Assembly: GCA_963931925.1 (NCBI GenBank)
Contig: OZ007582.1
Span: 23,583,224-23,647,223, forward strand
Reading direction: 5' to 3'
From: Onchidella celtica
Lineage: Eukaryota > Mollusca > Gastropoda > Systellommatophora > Onchidiidae
Length of the DNA: 64,000 bases
The translations under genes and the position numbers were made by a program. Position 1 is the stretch's first letter. Every line of letters starts with the position of its first letter. A model generated the notes under the pieces. The model saw nothing but the letters and a program-made list of their open reading frames with translations, made no database searches and was not told where the DNA came from. Below are positions 38,587 through 52,640 of the stretch, piece after piece.

Positions 38587-41500
38587 GGGTGTGTCAGGTC
38601 AGAAACATCTGCTACTGGTAACATGTAATCCAGTACAACCTGTTCCATGAACTGGTACGCTAGCATGGTATCAGTGGGCGTGCACCTGTCGGTGCAAACG
38701 GCCAGGGCGGAGGAGGTTTCATCTAACCCAACGGCCACATGCTAGGGCACAATGTGACCCTCAGTATTTGAGTCCTTCATATTGGCCCCCGGTAGCGGTG
38801 TGGTCATAGGCTTGTTTGCCTAAATCACAGACGAAGAATTGAGCATACTTCCCGGACGCAGCTTCGAAGCTGGCGGCAGCAGGCCAGTGGTTGATTGATA
38901 GGGCAGATGGCAATATACCGTCACTCTGGCCTGGATATCGTGACACAGAGCATCCACCAGTATTGGTGTTCTTTGGTTTGGGTCTTTCACCCTAGTCAGT
39001 TGGGACTGCGAGGCTGTGGAGTAGCCTACAGGCAGCCGGTCAGGCAATATGACTGTCCCTCTGGCATCCTCTTGCACCTGGATACATTTCCAGTCGTCTT
39101 GACCCTGTCTTGCCACTTGGATAAGTTGTGTCCAGGCGAGAGAGTGAGTCTGATGTTTGCGCAGCTCTTTCTCACTAAAAACAAATTCTTTGCGCCAGTC
39201 TTAACACTCACCTCGTCTTCTTTCATCTTTGTCTCGTCTTCTTTCCTCTCAAAATTCCAACGGCGATGGGCGAGTGCGGTGGCAGCAGGTTTGGATAGAC
39301 TGGAAGCTGTTAGCACAGACCTACACGTTGGTGGCTGTGGGCTATGGTCGCTTCATCGTCGATTGAAGTGGAGGCGTGGGGAGGCAGCACCCACAGTAGC
39401 TGAGCAGCCTTATTTAAGGATAGCACTGCTCACCTCAACTGAGGAAGGGGCTAGAAAAGGTGCCCTAAAGAAAGCCCACTTCACATCACCCTGACTGGTA
39501 TACCGCGACCAGTGGGGATCCCTTTTTGCGGTCGAAACAAAAAGAAATTCAGCTTACTCAGGCTAGGAGCCTGGAATATACGCACACTACAGGACAACTC
39601 AAACAACCCGGAAAGACACACTGCACTTATTGCCATTGAGCTCAGCAGGTACAACCTGGACATAGTGGCACTCAGTGAGACCAGACTCCCTGATAGTGGC
39701 CAACTCAAAGAGCTCAGTGGTGGATACACCTTCTTCTGGAAAGGCAAGGGTGCAGTCGAACCGAGACAGCATGGTGTTGGGTTTGCAATTAAAAATGACC
39801 TTGTCAGAAACTTGCAGTCCATGCCAATTGAAATAAATGACAGGCTAATGACACTCAGGATCCCAGTTGGGAAAAGCCAGTCAGCCACCCTCATTAGCGC
39901 ATATGCGCCCACCATGACAAACCCAGATGAAGCCAAAGACAAGTTCTATTCTGATCTAGAATCTGTCATATGCTCTGTCCCGGCAGCTGATAAGCTGATT
40001 CTCTTGGGGGACTTCAATGCTAGGGTTGGCTCAGAAATCCCAGCGTGGCCAAATGTTTTGGGCCCTCATGGAGTTGGTTCATGCAATAACAATGGGTTGC
40101 GCTTACTTACTTTGTGCGCTGAATTTGGCCTGTTCATTACCAACACAAATTTTAGTCTCCCCGTGAGAAACAGAACGTCATGGATGCATCCCCGCTCAAA
40201 GCATTGGCATCTCATAGACTATGTCATTGTGAGGAAGACTGACAGAAAGGATGTCCTTGTAACAAAGGCGATGTGTGGTGCCGAGTGTGGAACTGACCAC
40301 AGACTCATTGTTTGCAAGCTCAGACTAACATTGAGGCGCAATAGACGCCCTCAAGGGAAAGCGCCACCTAAACGCCTAAATGTTTCAAAACTCTGCTCAG
40401 CTGAGAAACAGAGCGAGCTCTCATCAGAACTCTCCTCAAAATTGGATTGCGTGACTTTTGACCCTGAGAACATTGAACAGAGCTGGACTGACCTAAATAC
40501 GACTGTGCACTCTTGCGCCAGCAGCACAGTTGGTTTTCCTGTCCGCAAGCACCAGGACTGGTTCAATGATAATGATAATGAAATCAAAGTGCTCATCAAA
40601 GAAAAAAATAGTCTCATCCAAGCTCACTGCAGTGACCCCTCTTCCACAGCAAAAGCTGATGCACTGCGTGCATGTAAGGGTGTACTCCAGAAGAAGCTGA
40701 GGAAAATGAAAAATGACTGGCTTGAAGAGCGAGTAAGAGAAACTCAGAAATATGCCGACACAAACAACACTAGAAAGTTCTTTGAGAGCCTCCGAGCTGT
40801 GTTTGGACCATCCCGCTCTGGCACTACGCCACTTCTTGCGTCAGATGGTTCAACACGCATTGTTGAATTGAATGCCATAATTCAGCGTTGGGCAGAACAT
40901 TTCGGAGGTGTGCTAAATCGGCCATCAAATATAAATACTGAGTCCATTGACCGCCTCCCTCAGACTCCTATTAATGCAGCTCTTGCCAAGCCATTCACAG
41001 CAAATGAGACCCGGACTGCCACAAATCAGATGTCCTTTAACAAATCACCAGGCGTGGATTCAATTCCTGCTGAGGTGTATGCCTTCGGTGGAGAAAAGCT
41101 TATTGAAAGGTTGACCGAGTTGTTCAATCATATGTTGAAAGCAGGGAAGCTGCCACAGGACTTCAAAGATGCTTCAATCATCCATCTGTACAAAAACAAA
41201 GGGGACAGCCAAGTCTGTGACAACCATCGGGGAATCTCTCTACTTTCAATTGCTGGCAAAATATTGGCAAGAATGCTTCTGAATCGCCTTCTTGATCACC
41301 TCTCGTCAAATGACTTGCTTCCCGAGAGCCAATGTGGCTTTCGTAAAGAGAGGGGAACGGCGGATATGATCTTTGCTGCCAGACAGATTCAGGAAAAATG
41401 CATGGAACAAAATAAAGCGCTGTACATCACATTTGTTGACCTCACAAAAGCATTTGACACAGTGTGTCGTGAAGGCCTCTGGAAAATCTTGGCGAAGTTT

Positions 41501-42889
41501 GGGTGTCCACCCGAATTCATCACAATAGTGCGCCAGTTTCATGATGGCATGCAAGCTGCAGTCAAAAGTAACGGCAGTGTTTCAGAGCCCTTTGCTGTCA
41601 CAAATGGGGTAAAACAGGGTTGTGTCTTAGCCCCAACTCTATTCATCATCATGTTCTCTGCAATGCTACAAGACGCCTTTAGCTCTCCTCCTCAAGGGGT
41701 AAGCATCAAGTACCGAACTGATGGCAGTCTATTCAACCTCAGGAGACTTCAGGCAAAAACCAAAACCAAAAGTACTCAAGTCTGTGACCTACTATTTGCT
41801 GATGATTGTGCACTTCTGGCACACGATGAGGATAGCATGCAAAACTGTGTTGACAAGTTCTCTAGTGCCTGTGACAACTTTGGCCTCACAATAAGCACAA
41901 AGAAGACGGAAGTGCTCCATCAGCCTACTCCAGACGACTAGTATCCTGTGACCCCAAATATCAAAGTCCATGACAGTCTTCTGAAGGTGTCGGAGAACTT
42001 CACCTATCTTGGCAGTACACTGTCTTCCACGGCTAGTGTTGATACTGAAATTCCCTCAAGAATCAGCAAAGCCAGCTCTGCATTTGGCAGGCTTCGAAAG
42101 AGAGTGTGGGATGTAGCCGGCATTCGCACAGACACTAAGCTGAAAGTGTACAATGCTGTGGTCCTTCCCACCCTACTCTATGGGGCTGAAACCTGGACAG
42201 TGTACCAATCGCATGCCAGAAAACTAAATCACTTTCATCTGGCCTGCCTTAGACAGATCCTAAGGATCAAATGGCAGGATAAAATTCCAGACACGGAGGT
42301 CCTCAATCGTGCCAAGGAATTGAGCATCTTCTGCCACCTGAAAAAAATTCAGCTACGTTGGGCAGGACATGTTGTCAGAATGCCCGACCCCAGACTCCCT
42401 AAGCAAATCTTCTTCTCTGAGCTCTCCAATGGAACGAGGAATGTTGGGGCCCCAAAGAGACGTTACAAAGACACTCTCAAGCAATCACTGAAGGCCTTTG
42501 CCATTGATGTGAGTGAGTGGGAAAAGCTCTCGCTTGATCGTGCAAATTGGAGGGCGGCCCTTACCAGAGGCAGCAAAGCATGGGAAGCTGACAGAGTCCA
42601 GCAGGCTATCAAAAAAAGAGAATGGCGCAAGAAAAGGCCCAGTGGTACTGAACCAACGGAGCACTCTTGTCACTTATGCGGAAGGGTCTTCAGGGCAAAA
42701 ATAGGACTTATCAGTCACATGAGAAGCCATAAGTCATGAAAGAACAGTCTTTCCATTCTGTCCTCTGTGTCCTTTACTTCTCTTTATTGTCCATGTGTTG
42801 AAAACTCTCAACAATTTCTGTTCTTTATTCCTCTGGTGTTGTTAAGGTCATCATCATACCTGATGGACGAACTATTATTATTATTATTA
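38587..42889 (+). mobile_element. Full-length LINE with 12-bp target duplication
   Basis: TAAAGGTAGTTT occurs at 38,575-38,586 and 42,890-42,901, bracketing 4.3 kb that ends in a TTA/ATT repeat tail at about 42,873-42,889. The order is about 0.9 kb of leader, a protein region at 39,455-42,739 and a short 3' region. The insertion splits a solo LTR whose two halves line up with other LTR copies, confirming both borders. Completeness, clean duplication and a nearly open protein show a recent insertion. Confidence 0.88.
39512..42739 (+). pseudogene. LINE endonuclease/reverse transcriptase with one internal stop
   Basis: An APE-type endonuclease comes first (GAWNIRTL, VALSETRL, SAYAPT, LLGDFNARVG near residue 166, GTDHRLIV). 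The reverse transcriptase follows: KSPGVDSIPAEV, DNHRGISLLS, ECGFRK-type block (QCGFRKERG), FVDLTKAFDT, VKQGCVLAPTLF and the catalytic LLFADDCALLAH near residue 762. After an in-frame TAG at 41,939-41,941 the same frame continues 265 codons to a final C2H2 finger (CHLCGRVF...HMRSH). The frame is open back to 39,455 but has no ATG before about 39,821; GTG at 39,512 is only a marker. Either the start is upstream by another mechanism or this copy lost it. Domain style resembles the LINE proteins often labelled craniofacial-development-protein-2-like. Clade not settled. Confidence 0.85.
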
Positions 42890-43316
42890 TAAAGGTAGTT
42901 TATTTAGACGCTTAGTTGGCGTTCGGAAATCAGTGCATAAGAGTAGAAAGCACGGGGTTTGAAGATTTTAGTAGTTAATGTTTCGCATTTTAAATTTTGT
43001 CTAGACCGTAAAATTGACCTTGATTTTGGCGCAAGGCCATGACAAGCATAAATTAATATTGCAGGCTGAGCTGAAGCGACTGCACCAATCAAATGTATGA
43101 ATCTGGACGGAAGGTCGAGACATAGCTTTAGTATTTAAACCCGTGCAGAGCTTAGATAGTGGCCACATGTAGACAATCCATTTACGAGGTGGACGGCGAT
43201 AGTCCTCAGCCAGATGAGAGACATAGAGACGCAGTTGAGCAGTCCATATTGTGGGAGCGGACCTCGAAAGAGTGTCAGTCGAATTCTCCCCATCTAACCC
43301 ACATCGCGACAACCCA

Positions 43317-45179
<1,863 letters not shown>

Positions 45180-45860
45180 CGGATGCCTTTCGTCTTTGTA
45201 TATCTGTTACCAGCAAAGTATGGAATTCAGGCACTCTATAGGATGCTGAGACAAATTAGGCAAAATATGAAAATGAGTTGTAATTTTGATTTGTTACATA
45301 GTATGCCTAGGCATTATCTAGAATGACGAGCATCGTCTAGGCAATATATGAAATAATAACCATGAAAAGTTTTCTTTCTGTTATTTAATTGTTGAAAATC
45401 AAACAAGAACTACACAAAAGTACAAGATCCTAATATTACATTAAGTATACTGATTCTCTTGTTGCAGATGAATTATTAAGCAACGTATGAAAATACAATC
45501 ATGGAACAATCCAGCAATATACGAGTACGAAACTAAACCGTACGACAGCTTACTACAATGAAATACATAAAATACTGATTCACTTGTTGCAGGTGAATTA
45601 GCTTTTTAAGCAAAGTATGAAAATACAACCATGAAAAATCATGAAATGATGATTGAAGCATGTGTCGAAGGTCACATGCCTACTACTGGTGGACAATTTT
45701 ATAACTTACCTGATTGTTTTTTGGCATTCTATAGAACGGCTAGGCAATGTGTATGATATTAAAGGCGCCATACTTTGCCGACTCCTTTTCAGCATTCTAT
45801 AGAAAGCCTGGCCATTTTGTAGAATGCCTCATTTCATGCTCTGCCGGTAACATATTCACA
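45180..45860. repeat. Cluster of iterated GCATTCTATAGAA / GCAAAGTATGAAA motifs
   Basis: Motifs like GCAAAGTATG recur near 45,214, 45,480 (GCAACGTATG) and 45,611. GCATTCTATAGAA recurs near 45,725 and 45,794, with TGTAGAATGCC inverted near 45,816. A direct repeat of about 28 bp (core CTTGTTGCAG) lies near 45,445 and 45,571. Direct and inverted copies suggest another foldback-type element of the same style as those at 5,920 and 35,656. Confidence 0.5.
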
Positions 45861-46839
45861 AATTCTCCACCGTTGAACGTAAAATTAGGCCACCTACAGT
45901 AACCAAATTTTACATGCAGATTTCAAAGACCATGGAAGGTGCGCCGACTTTTAGATTGATTAAATTGCTTTTGCTTTTCAATTATTTTTTTTGTTTGCTT
46001 TGTGCCGCTGATTACTTTCCCACAATCCCTTTTTTTCAAGAGCACATAACCCGTGATGTGAACACTTCCTGTCACAAAACGAGATCTGTCAAAGGCGATT
46101 GTCTTCTTAAACATTGGGTATCCATAGTGATTTTGAGATACAAATTGTGATTTATTGTCATTGCTTAAGCATTTTATAACTTTTAATTGATGGTTTTTCA
46201 AAATTATTGATTAAGTATAATCTGCTGCATTATTTCTTGATTGAACTCTGGGAAACATGTTTCCTGGTATAAAAAAAGAAGGCCCATAATTTCAAGAACA
46301 CTTTATGCCGTTGAACAAAAATCCCAGCTCCCTCTAAATGGGGTTTCGTTACACACCCCATGAGGAAAATTCAAATATGTTTTACATGTAGATCTTTTCT
46401 AGAGACCTGCAGAAGAACAAAGGCATGAAATCATCCACGTATAACTGTGTATGTGCGGGCATATTTGTATTGTGCATGTGTTTCATTCAGCTACTTTTAT
46501 TCAACATTAAGAACTTAATATAAATAAATGCTGTACTTTACCCTTCATTATTTCCCGATCTTTCCATCCCCAAAGTGCTCAGAAAACAGAAAGAAAACTG
46601 TTTTTCTTCGACCACAAAGATTAAACATGAGATGCATAAATTTTATCAGGTACACATAAATTTTATGCATCGTAGCATAGTACTTATGTTGAATGCAAAA
46701 AAAAAAAAAGAAGATATTTCAGTCCACTGGTTTGGAACGGGCATGTGTTTACGTTCCACTGTCTCCAAATTTTTCTTAGCCTCTGCCTCCTCCGCCCGTT
46801 ACAAATAGGGAACTGGTTTGTTGCAAATTACAAAAAGAA
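45861..46839. other. Non-coding stretch
   Basis: AT-rich, no exon or repeat family recognised. An open frame at 45,914-46,150 has no supporting context. Confidence 0.45.
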
Positions 46840-46902
46840 GAGAGAGAGAGAGAGAGAGACAGAAAAAGAGAGGGAAAGAGAGAGAGAGAGAGAAGGGTGG
46901 GG

Positions 46903-46933
<31 letters not shown>

Positions 46934-47003
46934 TGAGAAAGCGAGGGAGATAGAGAAAGGGAGAGAGAGAGAAAGAAAGAAAAAGAGAAAGAGAGAGAGG
47001 GAG
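46840..47003. repeat. GA microsatellite at a duplication breakpoint
   Basis: About 160 bp of GA with GGGA variants that runs straight into the middle of a duplicated exon at 47,002-47,003. It replaces the 5' half of that exon and its splice acceptor. Confidence 0.92.
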
Positions 47004-47200
47004 GTTCCTTGTCACGTCAGCAAATCCGTGATTTAGTTCAGCAGGTTCAGACTTCACTAAGTCAGAATGGGATCGAGTGTGACTTGGATGAAAGCAAAGT
47101 ATTGCCAGGTGACAATAATGGCTCCCGAAATTATTCGCCGGAACTCATTTTACTGTTGGCGAGTCTAGTTTTGTCTCTCCTTGGTTTCAAATTATTTTAA
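47003..47200 (+). pseudogene. Truncated last exon of a gene 1 copy
   Basis: 66 codons nearly identical to the second half of gene 1 exon 7, from SLSRQQIRDLVQQV to the hydrophobic tail and TAA. The first three cysteines, the acceptor and all upstream exons are absent, so no functional product is expected. NYS replaces NHS as the sequon. A MITE begins directly after the stop codon. Confidence 0.88.
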
Positions 47201-47688
47201 GGCAGTGGCTACGGTTACGGCAGCCAGTGAATACAACTCACCATTTTTCTTTGTTTGGCTTTACTCCCGCTCGAGCGCCAATGGCTACCCCAGCTCCTTT
47301 TCGCCTGATTAGTCAATCTGACCACCGCCCATTGATACAAACTGACTAGACTCTCACGCCCCCCAAGTCCATCTGACCATTCCAATGCACACTTGAATTG
47401 ACAATTGGATGAACTAACAAAATTAATAAGTACCGAAAAAATGGACATTGTTTTTTTATCAAAAAGTGGCGCTCCTCCTGTTTTTTGTCTATTGGGATAT
47501 GAGCGTAATCTGCCGTAAACGTAGCCACTCCGTTTTTTTTCTATTGGGATATGAGCGTAATCTGCCGTAAACGTAGCCACTCCGTTTTTTTTCTATTGGG
47601 ATATGAGCGTAATCTGCCGTAAACGTAGCCACTCCGTTTTTTTTCTATTGGGATATGAGCGTAATCTGCCGTAAACGTAGCCACTCCG
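47201..47688. mobile_element. MITE, 488 bp, with 9-bp target duplication and tandem-repeated right end
   Basis: TTATTTTAA is present at 47,192-47,200 and 47,689-47,697; copy 1 has this site once with no insert (about 21,155-21,163). The left end, read inward, has AGTGGCTACG then TTACGGCAG; the right end on the other strand has the same two blocks, so it has terminal inverted repeats of about 23 bp. The right end is repeated as about four 52-bp units starting at 47,489, 47,541, 47,593 and 47,645. The interior matches the element at 5,168-5,382. The 9-bp duplication suggests a Mutator- or hAT-like parent; not settled. Confidence 0.85.
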
Positions 47689-47697
47689 TTATTTTAA

Positions 47698-49166
47698 ATG
47701 TCATGTATATTCCTGAACAATCTTCAAGACACTATTGTAAACAGCCAATGATAGACCCCTGAATTGTAAATTCCAATATTTGTAAGCCCTGCTATCCCTC
47801 CCCCCCTCCCAAATTTCTTACATTTTGAACAGTAAAAGTCCTGTTAAGATTGTATTTTACAAATATTGTCATTTCGTTATATTATTTTTCTTCAAGTTTC
47901 CGAGTCATGCTTACGAAGTGCATCCAATGAATGAAATCGGTTTGAATCAGATTGCTTGGAGGCAGTTAGATGAATGATCAATATCTGCCAAATATTTGTG
48001 AAAACAGTCAATCTTGACTTTTAAATAAACGTAAATTTAAGTGATCACTGTTTTAATTTCGAGACAGTCACTTTCATCTTGGTCAATACAACACGCTCTC
48101 GTTACTTTTTACTGATCTTTTTCTCGTAGGGCCGTGAATACAGAAATGCCATTCTCAAAAAGGGACACAGGTGAATATAACAGCACTTACAACATCAGAA
48201 GAATGATTTGACCATATAAACTAACTCCGCACAAAGGGCGTAGTTTAAAAAATTTGAGTTTATTTAAGTTTGAGTTTGGATTTTACGGCATGTCAGCACG
48301 ATAATGGCCACTTTGCGCCCTTCACGGTCTATTTGGGTACAGGTTCTTTTTTTATGTTTCGTATTCAGAGCCGTTAAGTATAACATAGAATTAAATACAT
48401 TCTTATAATTTTAATACATTGTTAAAATTCTAAAAAAAAAGTGCTTTTGTATAGATCTGGAAAAGTGTTCTAAAGGAGTATAAAAGTTATTAAATCAAAT
48501 TGTAGGTCTTAGCCTCTCTCAGAAAGGACAGGGTGCGTTGCGGATCCATGTCGGAAAATAATTCTTTCATGGATACTCAGGCATAATGCCTTCTTGGGAT
48601 ATGCATGAAGTCTACACATTCAGGTAAAATATGTTTTATTGATAGATGGCAATTGCATGCCAAACATTCGGAGGGAGGAGGGGGGGGGGATTGTAAGTAA
48701 AAAAAAAACGATGTGTGATGTGGGTACGACCCAGACGGGGTCCGAAACGGAGTTTGTGACCAATCTACCAAACCTACCTCTAACACTAAAAACAGCCCTC
48801 TAAATCCACTGTGCTAAAAATGCCAATTTTGGACAGACAAAATACCCTTATTATTATGGAGACATACCCATAAATGTGTTTAACGAAAAATCCCCTAGAC
48901 TGCTCATCGAAAATAATATGGAAATTGGTTAGATAGCTGTACGTTAGCTTGCCGGTGTACGTGCACCTGTTTGTTTGAAAAGTCAGAGAGCAGATACTTT
49001 CACAGTATCACCAATTTAAATCGGTGAAAGATCATTTTCTCCATCAGCCATTTTAAGGCAGATTTGAAAACTTGAAAAAAAAATGCTCAGCAAACGTGTA
49101 CCTTAGTGCATGGAGGTTTGTTCACTGACCATTCACCTATCCGTTTCCCGCCTAAGTGGAGGGCGT

Positions 49167-49168
<2 letters not shown>
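47698..49168. other. 3' flank of the truncated exon, duplicated
   Basis: Close match to 21,164-22,767. A deletion relative to copy 1 removes about 100 bp near 48,250, just before the dispersed repeat at about 48,255-48,540. No gene. Confidence 0.55.
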
Positions 49169-49253
<85 letters not shown>

Positions 49254-49265
49254 GAAAGAGAGAGA
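49169..49265. repeat. GA microsatellite
   Basis: Paralogue of the tract at 22,768-22,868. Confidence 0.95.
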
Positions 49266-50207
49266 ACAGGTATATCTTAGGCAATCCGATTAATTCATTT
49301 GGTATTGACCACGACTGCAAAAATGTTCGGGAAACTAAGGATAGTGAAATCCACAATGATAGATGTGATCAATTTTAAACTTGGAAAATAGGTACACATT
49401 GAACCATTCGAACATGAAAACTTTTTGATTTTGATCACAGACAAGAAAACGCATGAATGTATTCAAATGCCATGTGATTATCATTTCTCATTTAGTCTGA
49501 ATATATTCATCACTTCTCATTTTGTAATGTCTAAGAAAACGAACGCATTTTTAAAAACATCAAGATTTTCCAAAAATTTCTCTCATTTATCGATTTCTAT
49601 TCTAGTCAACCACAATTCCATTTCAAATGTATGATGATGAAAGAATTCGCTTGCATAATGAAAATAAAATGTTCAGACACAGCTTTTCCAATAAGAGTTC
49701 TCATGAGTTTGACCTGATTTGTATTTTGTTCGTCCTTACTGTGTCTTTCCCCCATTGCTCTGCTTTCTTTTCTTTTATCTCCATAACCACTATGCTTAAC
49801 CACGGCGTTGAACAGTTGGAATGTCCCATAGTGTCGCCGGTAAATTTAAATATAGTAAACTGTGTCAGTAAAACCTGTTCCCTATTTAAGACATTCATTT
49901 AATCAAAGACCGTTTCCTATTAATCTTATAAGCCCGACTTACTTAAGTGACAAACCGTCTTAATTTTTTTCACTTCAAGTTTAGACTCATGGAATTTTAT
50001 ACTTTCTGCGGGGCTCTGCAATCGATATCTCTAATCGTTCTGAACAAATTATGCTTTAACAGGCGATTAAAGAATGTCGGAAATAAAAAAATATAGACTG
50101 ACTTAAAATAAATCTTTTGTGACTTCTAGTGTATGGAAAATTTGAAGCGACGAGTGCTGAGGGCAATCATTAAAATAAAATGTGAATACATTTTGGAAGC
50201 TTTGCAA
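49266..50207. other. Intergenic, duplicated, with MITE remnant
   Basis: Matches 22,869-24,153. At 49,780/49,781 about 336 bp of copy 1 (roughly 23,393-23,728) are missing, which removed the left arm of the MITE; its right arm survives at 49,781-49,883. Confidence 0.65.
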
Positions 50208-51432
50208 TGTCGCGATGTGGGTTACATGGGGATATTTCGACTGACACTCTTTCGAGGTCCGCTCCCACAATCGACGAACACACAAAAATAAATACTTGCA
50301 CTCTAAAAACTAAATAAATCAATTGCTTTCAATTTTAGCAGAACTGTAGGGCAGTTTAATTACAGGAATTAATGTAACAAATATAATTATAAATATAAAT
50401 ATCCATTCAAAGGCAACTGAATCTGACTAATGAAACTACAGCTTTCTATAAAGACTAACGTATTCAATCTAACTACTTGCAGGTCATATGAGTTATATGG
50501 CAAATAGAATCCACGCACGTGGCGACGGATATATCAGTTTAAATTCTATTAATTCAATGAGACATGTTATGATATGGACATTTCCTCTAGACACGCCATG
50601 GAGAATGCTTGTACAACCATGCGTTGTCTGGCGGTAGCTCTGAAACTGTCTTCAAAAGTAAGTAGAACGGTTCACTTTCATCATTACAAATTAGTATGGA
50701 CTCTCACCATGCGGCCCTCACTGGGAGTGAGAGCGCTGGATGTAAACGCTGTGGGTTTATATCAAACCAAGTAGCTTAGGCTCTGGAGCTTTAAATCAGG
50801 CTCCTCACAATGGACTGCTCAACTGCGTCTCTATGTCTCTCATCTGGCTGAGGACTATCGCCGACCACCTCGTAAATGGATTGTCTACATGTGGCCCAGA
50901 ACTAAGTTCTGTATGGCCTTAAATACTGGACTGCATCTGCAGCTTTCCGTCTAATTCCTGGATTGTGATTGGTGCAACCACTTCTAGCTCAGCTGCCGAA
51001 CTGAGTTATTTTAAGTAACAGCCCTACGCAACGACCTTGGGTTGACATCAAAGGTCGAATTACTTCAATACAATATAATGTAAATTTTATAGCAATAAAT
51101 TCTTAACATGTTCAAAACCCCGAGCTTTTACTCTGGATCACGGTATTTTCTGTACGTCAACAGACGTCTCAATAACATTTAATTCCTACTCACCCCTTCC
51201 CTCTTTACTAAACCTAGTTCAAAACACGAGATATAAAAAGTGCTCAGTCATGCACACCTACGCTGTCCGTCTATCCTTCCCCACACCTTCTGTCTATCTA
51301 TTATAAAAAAAAACCGTTCAAAACAAATTGTTTACGAGACCAAGTTATGCTGGCTCGCACAATAATTACGTTTGTAAAAATTACTCACTGCTCTCTCACA
51401 AAAATTTAGTCAGTGGAAATCTGTTCTTGACA
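50208..51432 (+). mobile_element. Solo LTR copy b, 1,225 bp
   Basis: It begins TGTCGCGATG and ends GTTCTTGACA. Copy 1 of the duplication lacks it: 24,145-24,165 reads straight through (CTTTGCAACTGCTAATTATT). The flanks here, TGCAA on the left and CTAAT on the right, do not form a clean target duplication, and a few target bases (CTG) are missing. So either a small deletion followed insertion or it arrived by recombination. Aligned with copy a over its whole length. Confidence 0.78.
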
Positions 51433-52305
51433 CTAATTATTACGTAGAGGTAGTGATGGAAGTGGACTTGGTGATGCCCTAAACAATATAGAGCGTGGAA
51501 CCCACTTGTTACAGAAGGTGTCACAAAGGTGCAAACCAAAACTTAACCAACCTTGGGTGGCCTTAAAAAAAGCAAAAACAAACAAAAAACAAATTATTTT
51601 AAAATGGCTACATTTGCTGATTAGACATTTATCATTTTGTGTAACTCTTTGTTGTAATATGTTATGAAGGCATTACTTAAAGCTTGAAATATGACTTAAA
51701 CAAGTTACATTTACAAAGAATTAATAACATTTTAGAATAATAAAGAACATTTCTGAAATATTTTGTGACCACGACGGATTGTGAGGTCTTGAAATGTAGC
51801 TCAGTTAGCTCATGTCTAAATCCAGCTCCGCCTGAAAGTTATGAAAAACGTTTTGCAACGCTGTAAAGTTTCCATCCTATTAATATAGATTACATTATGG
51901 CTGTGGGTTATGGCGCAGTTGGTACCAACGTTCCATTCTCTGCACTAGAGATAGAACTCTGGTAATGTCGCCTGTACTTTCAATAATAAATCTATTATGC
52001 TACACAATATCTCATTATTGAGAAAAGAACATCATAATTATATGATAAAGGAAGTAAGGCCTCCAGTGTAATCATGAAAGGCTTTTTAACCGCTGAGCCT
52101 CAAATTCTACAAAGAGCAATAATATTAGTCATAGAAAGAGAATCCCGGCTCAATACAAATGAGCTTTCATTAACACACCACAGGGAGAGAGCGTGGTTAG
52201 TGGTGTTTGCCTAATCTTGTCAGTAAAGTTGGAACACACACAGAGACACAACCACACACACAACACACACACACACACTATACAAAGACGGGAACAGATT
52301 GGCTT
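51433..52305. other. Intergenic, duplicated
   Basis: Matches about 24,157-25,150, including CA-rich sequence before the GATA array. No gene. Confidence 0.5.
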
Positions 52306-52306
52306 G

Positions 52307-52337
<31 letters not shown>

Positions 52338-52440
52338 ATAGGTAGGTAAGTATGTAAATAGGTAGGTAGGTAGATAGATAGATAGATAACTATATAGATA
52401 GATAGAAAGATCGATCGACAGACAGACAGACAGACAGACA

Positions 52441-52530
<90 letters not shown>

Positions 52531-52640
52531 TAGATAGATAGATAGATAGATAGATAGTTAGATAGATAGATAGATTGATAGATAGATAGATTGATAGATA
52601 GATAGATAGATAGATAGATAAATAGATAGGTTGATACATA
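52306..52640. repeat. GATA/CAGA/CAGG compound microsatellite
   Basis: Counterpart of the array at 25,152-25,510 but with a CAGA/CAGG core not seen there. Confidence 0.95.

Larger units (their letters stand above)
38329..43311 (-). mobile_element. Solo LTR copy c, minus strand, interrupted by a LINE
   Basis: The LTR ends TGTCATGATCAC (38,329) and ATCGCGACA (43,311) are flanked by ACCCA at 38,324-38,328 and 43,312-43,316. Without the nested LINE the LTR is about 668 bp: 38,329-38,586 plus 42,902-43,311. Read in reverse it aligns with copies at 15,540 and 50,208 (for example CCTCGTAAATGGATTGTCTA and TGTAAAAATTA-like blocks), but it lacks parts of their interiors. It sits at the right end of segmental copy 1. 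Confidence 0.78.

Noticed and set aside
38895..39494. 199-codon frame upstream of the LINE protein
   Set aside because: Starts at a non-standard point in the LINE leader, lacks recognisable domains and overlaps the real frame by a few bases. It is possibly an upstream frame but not supported as a gene.
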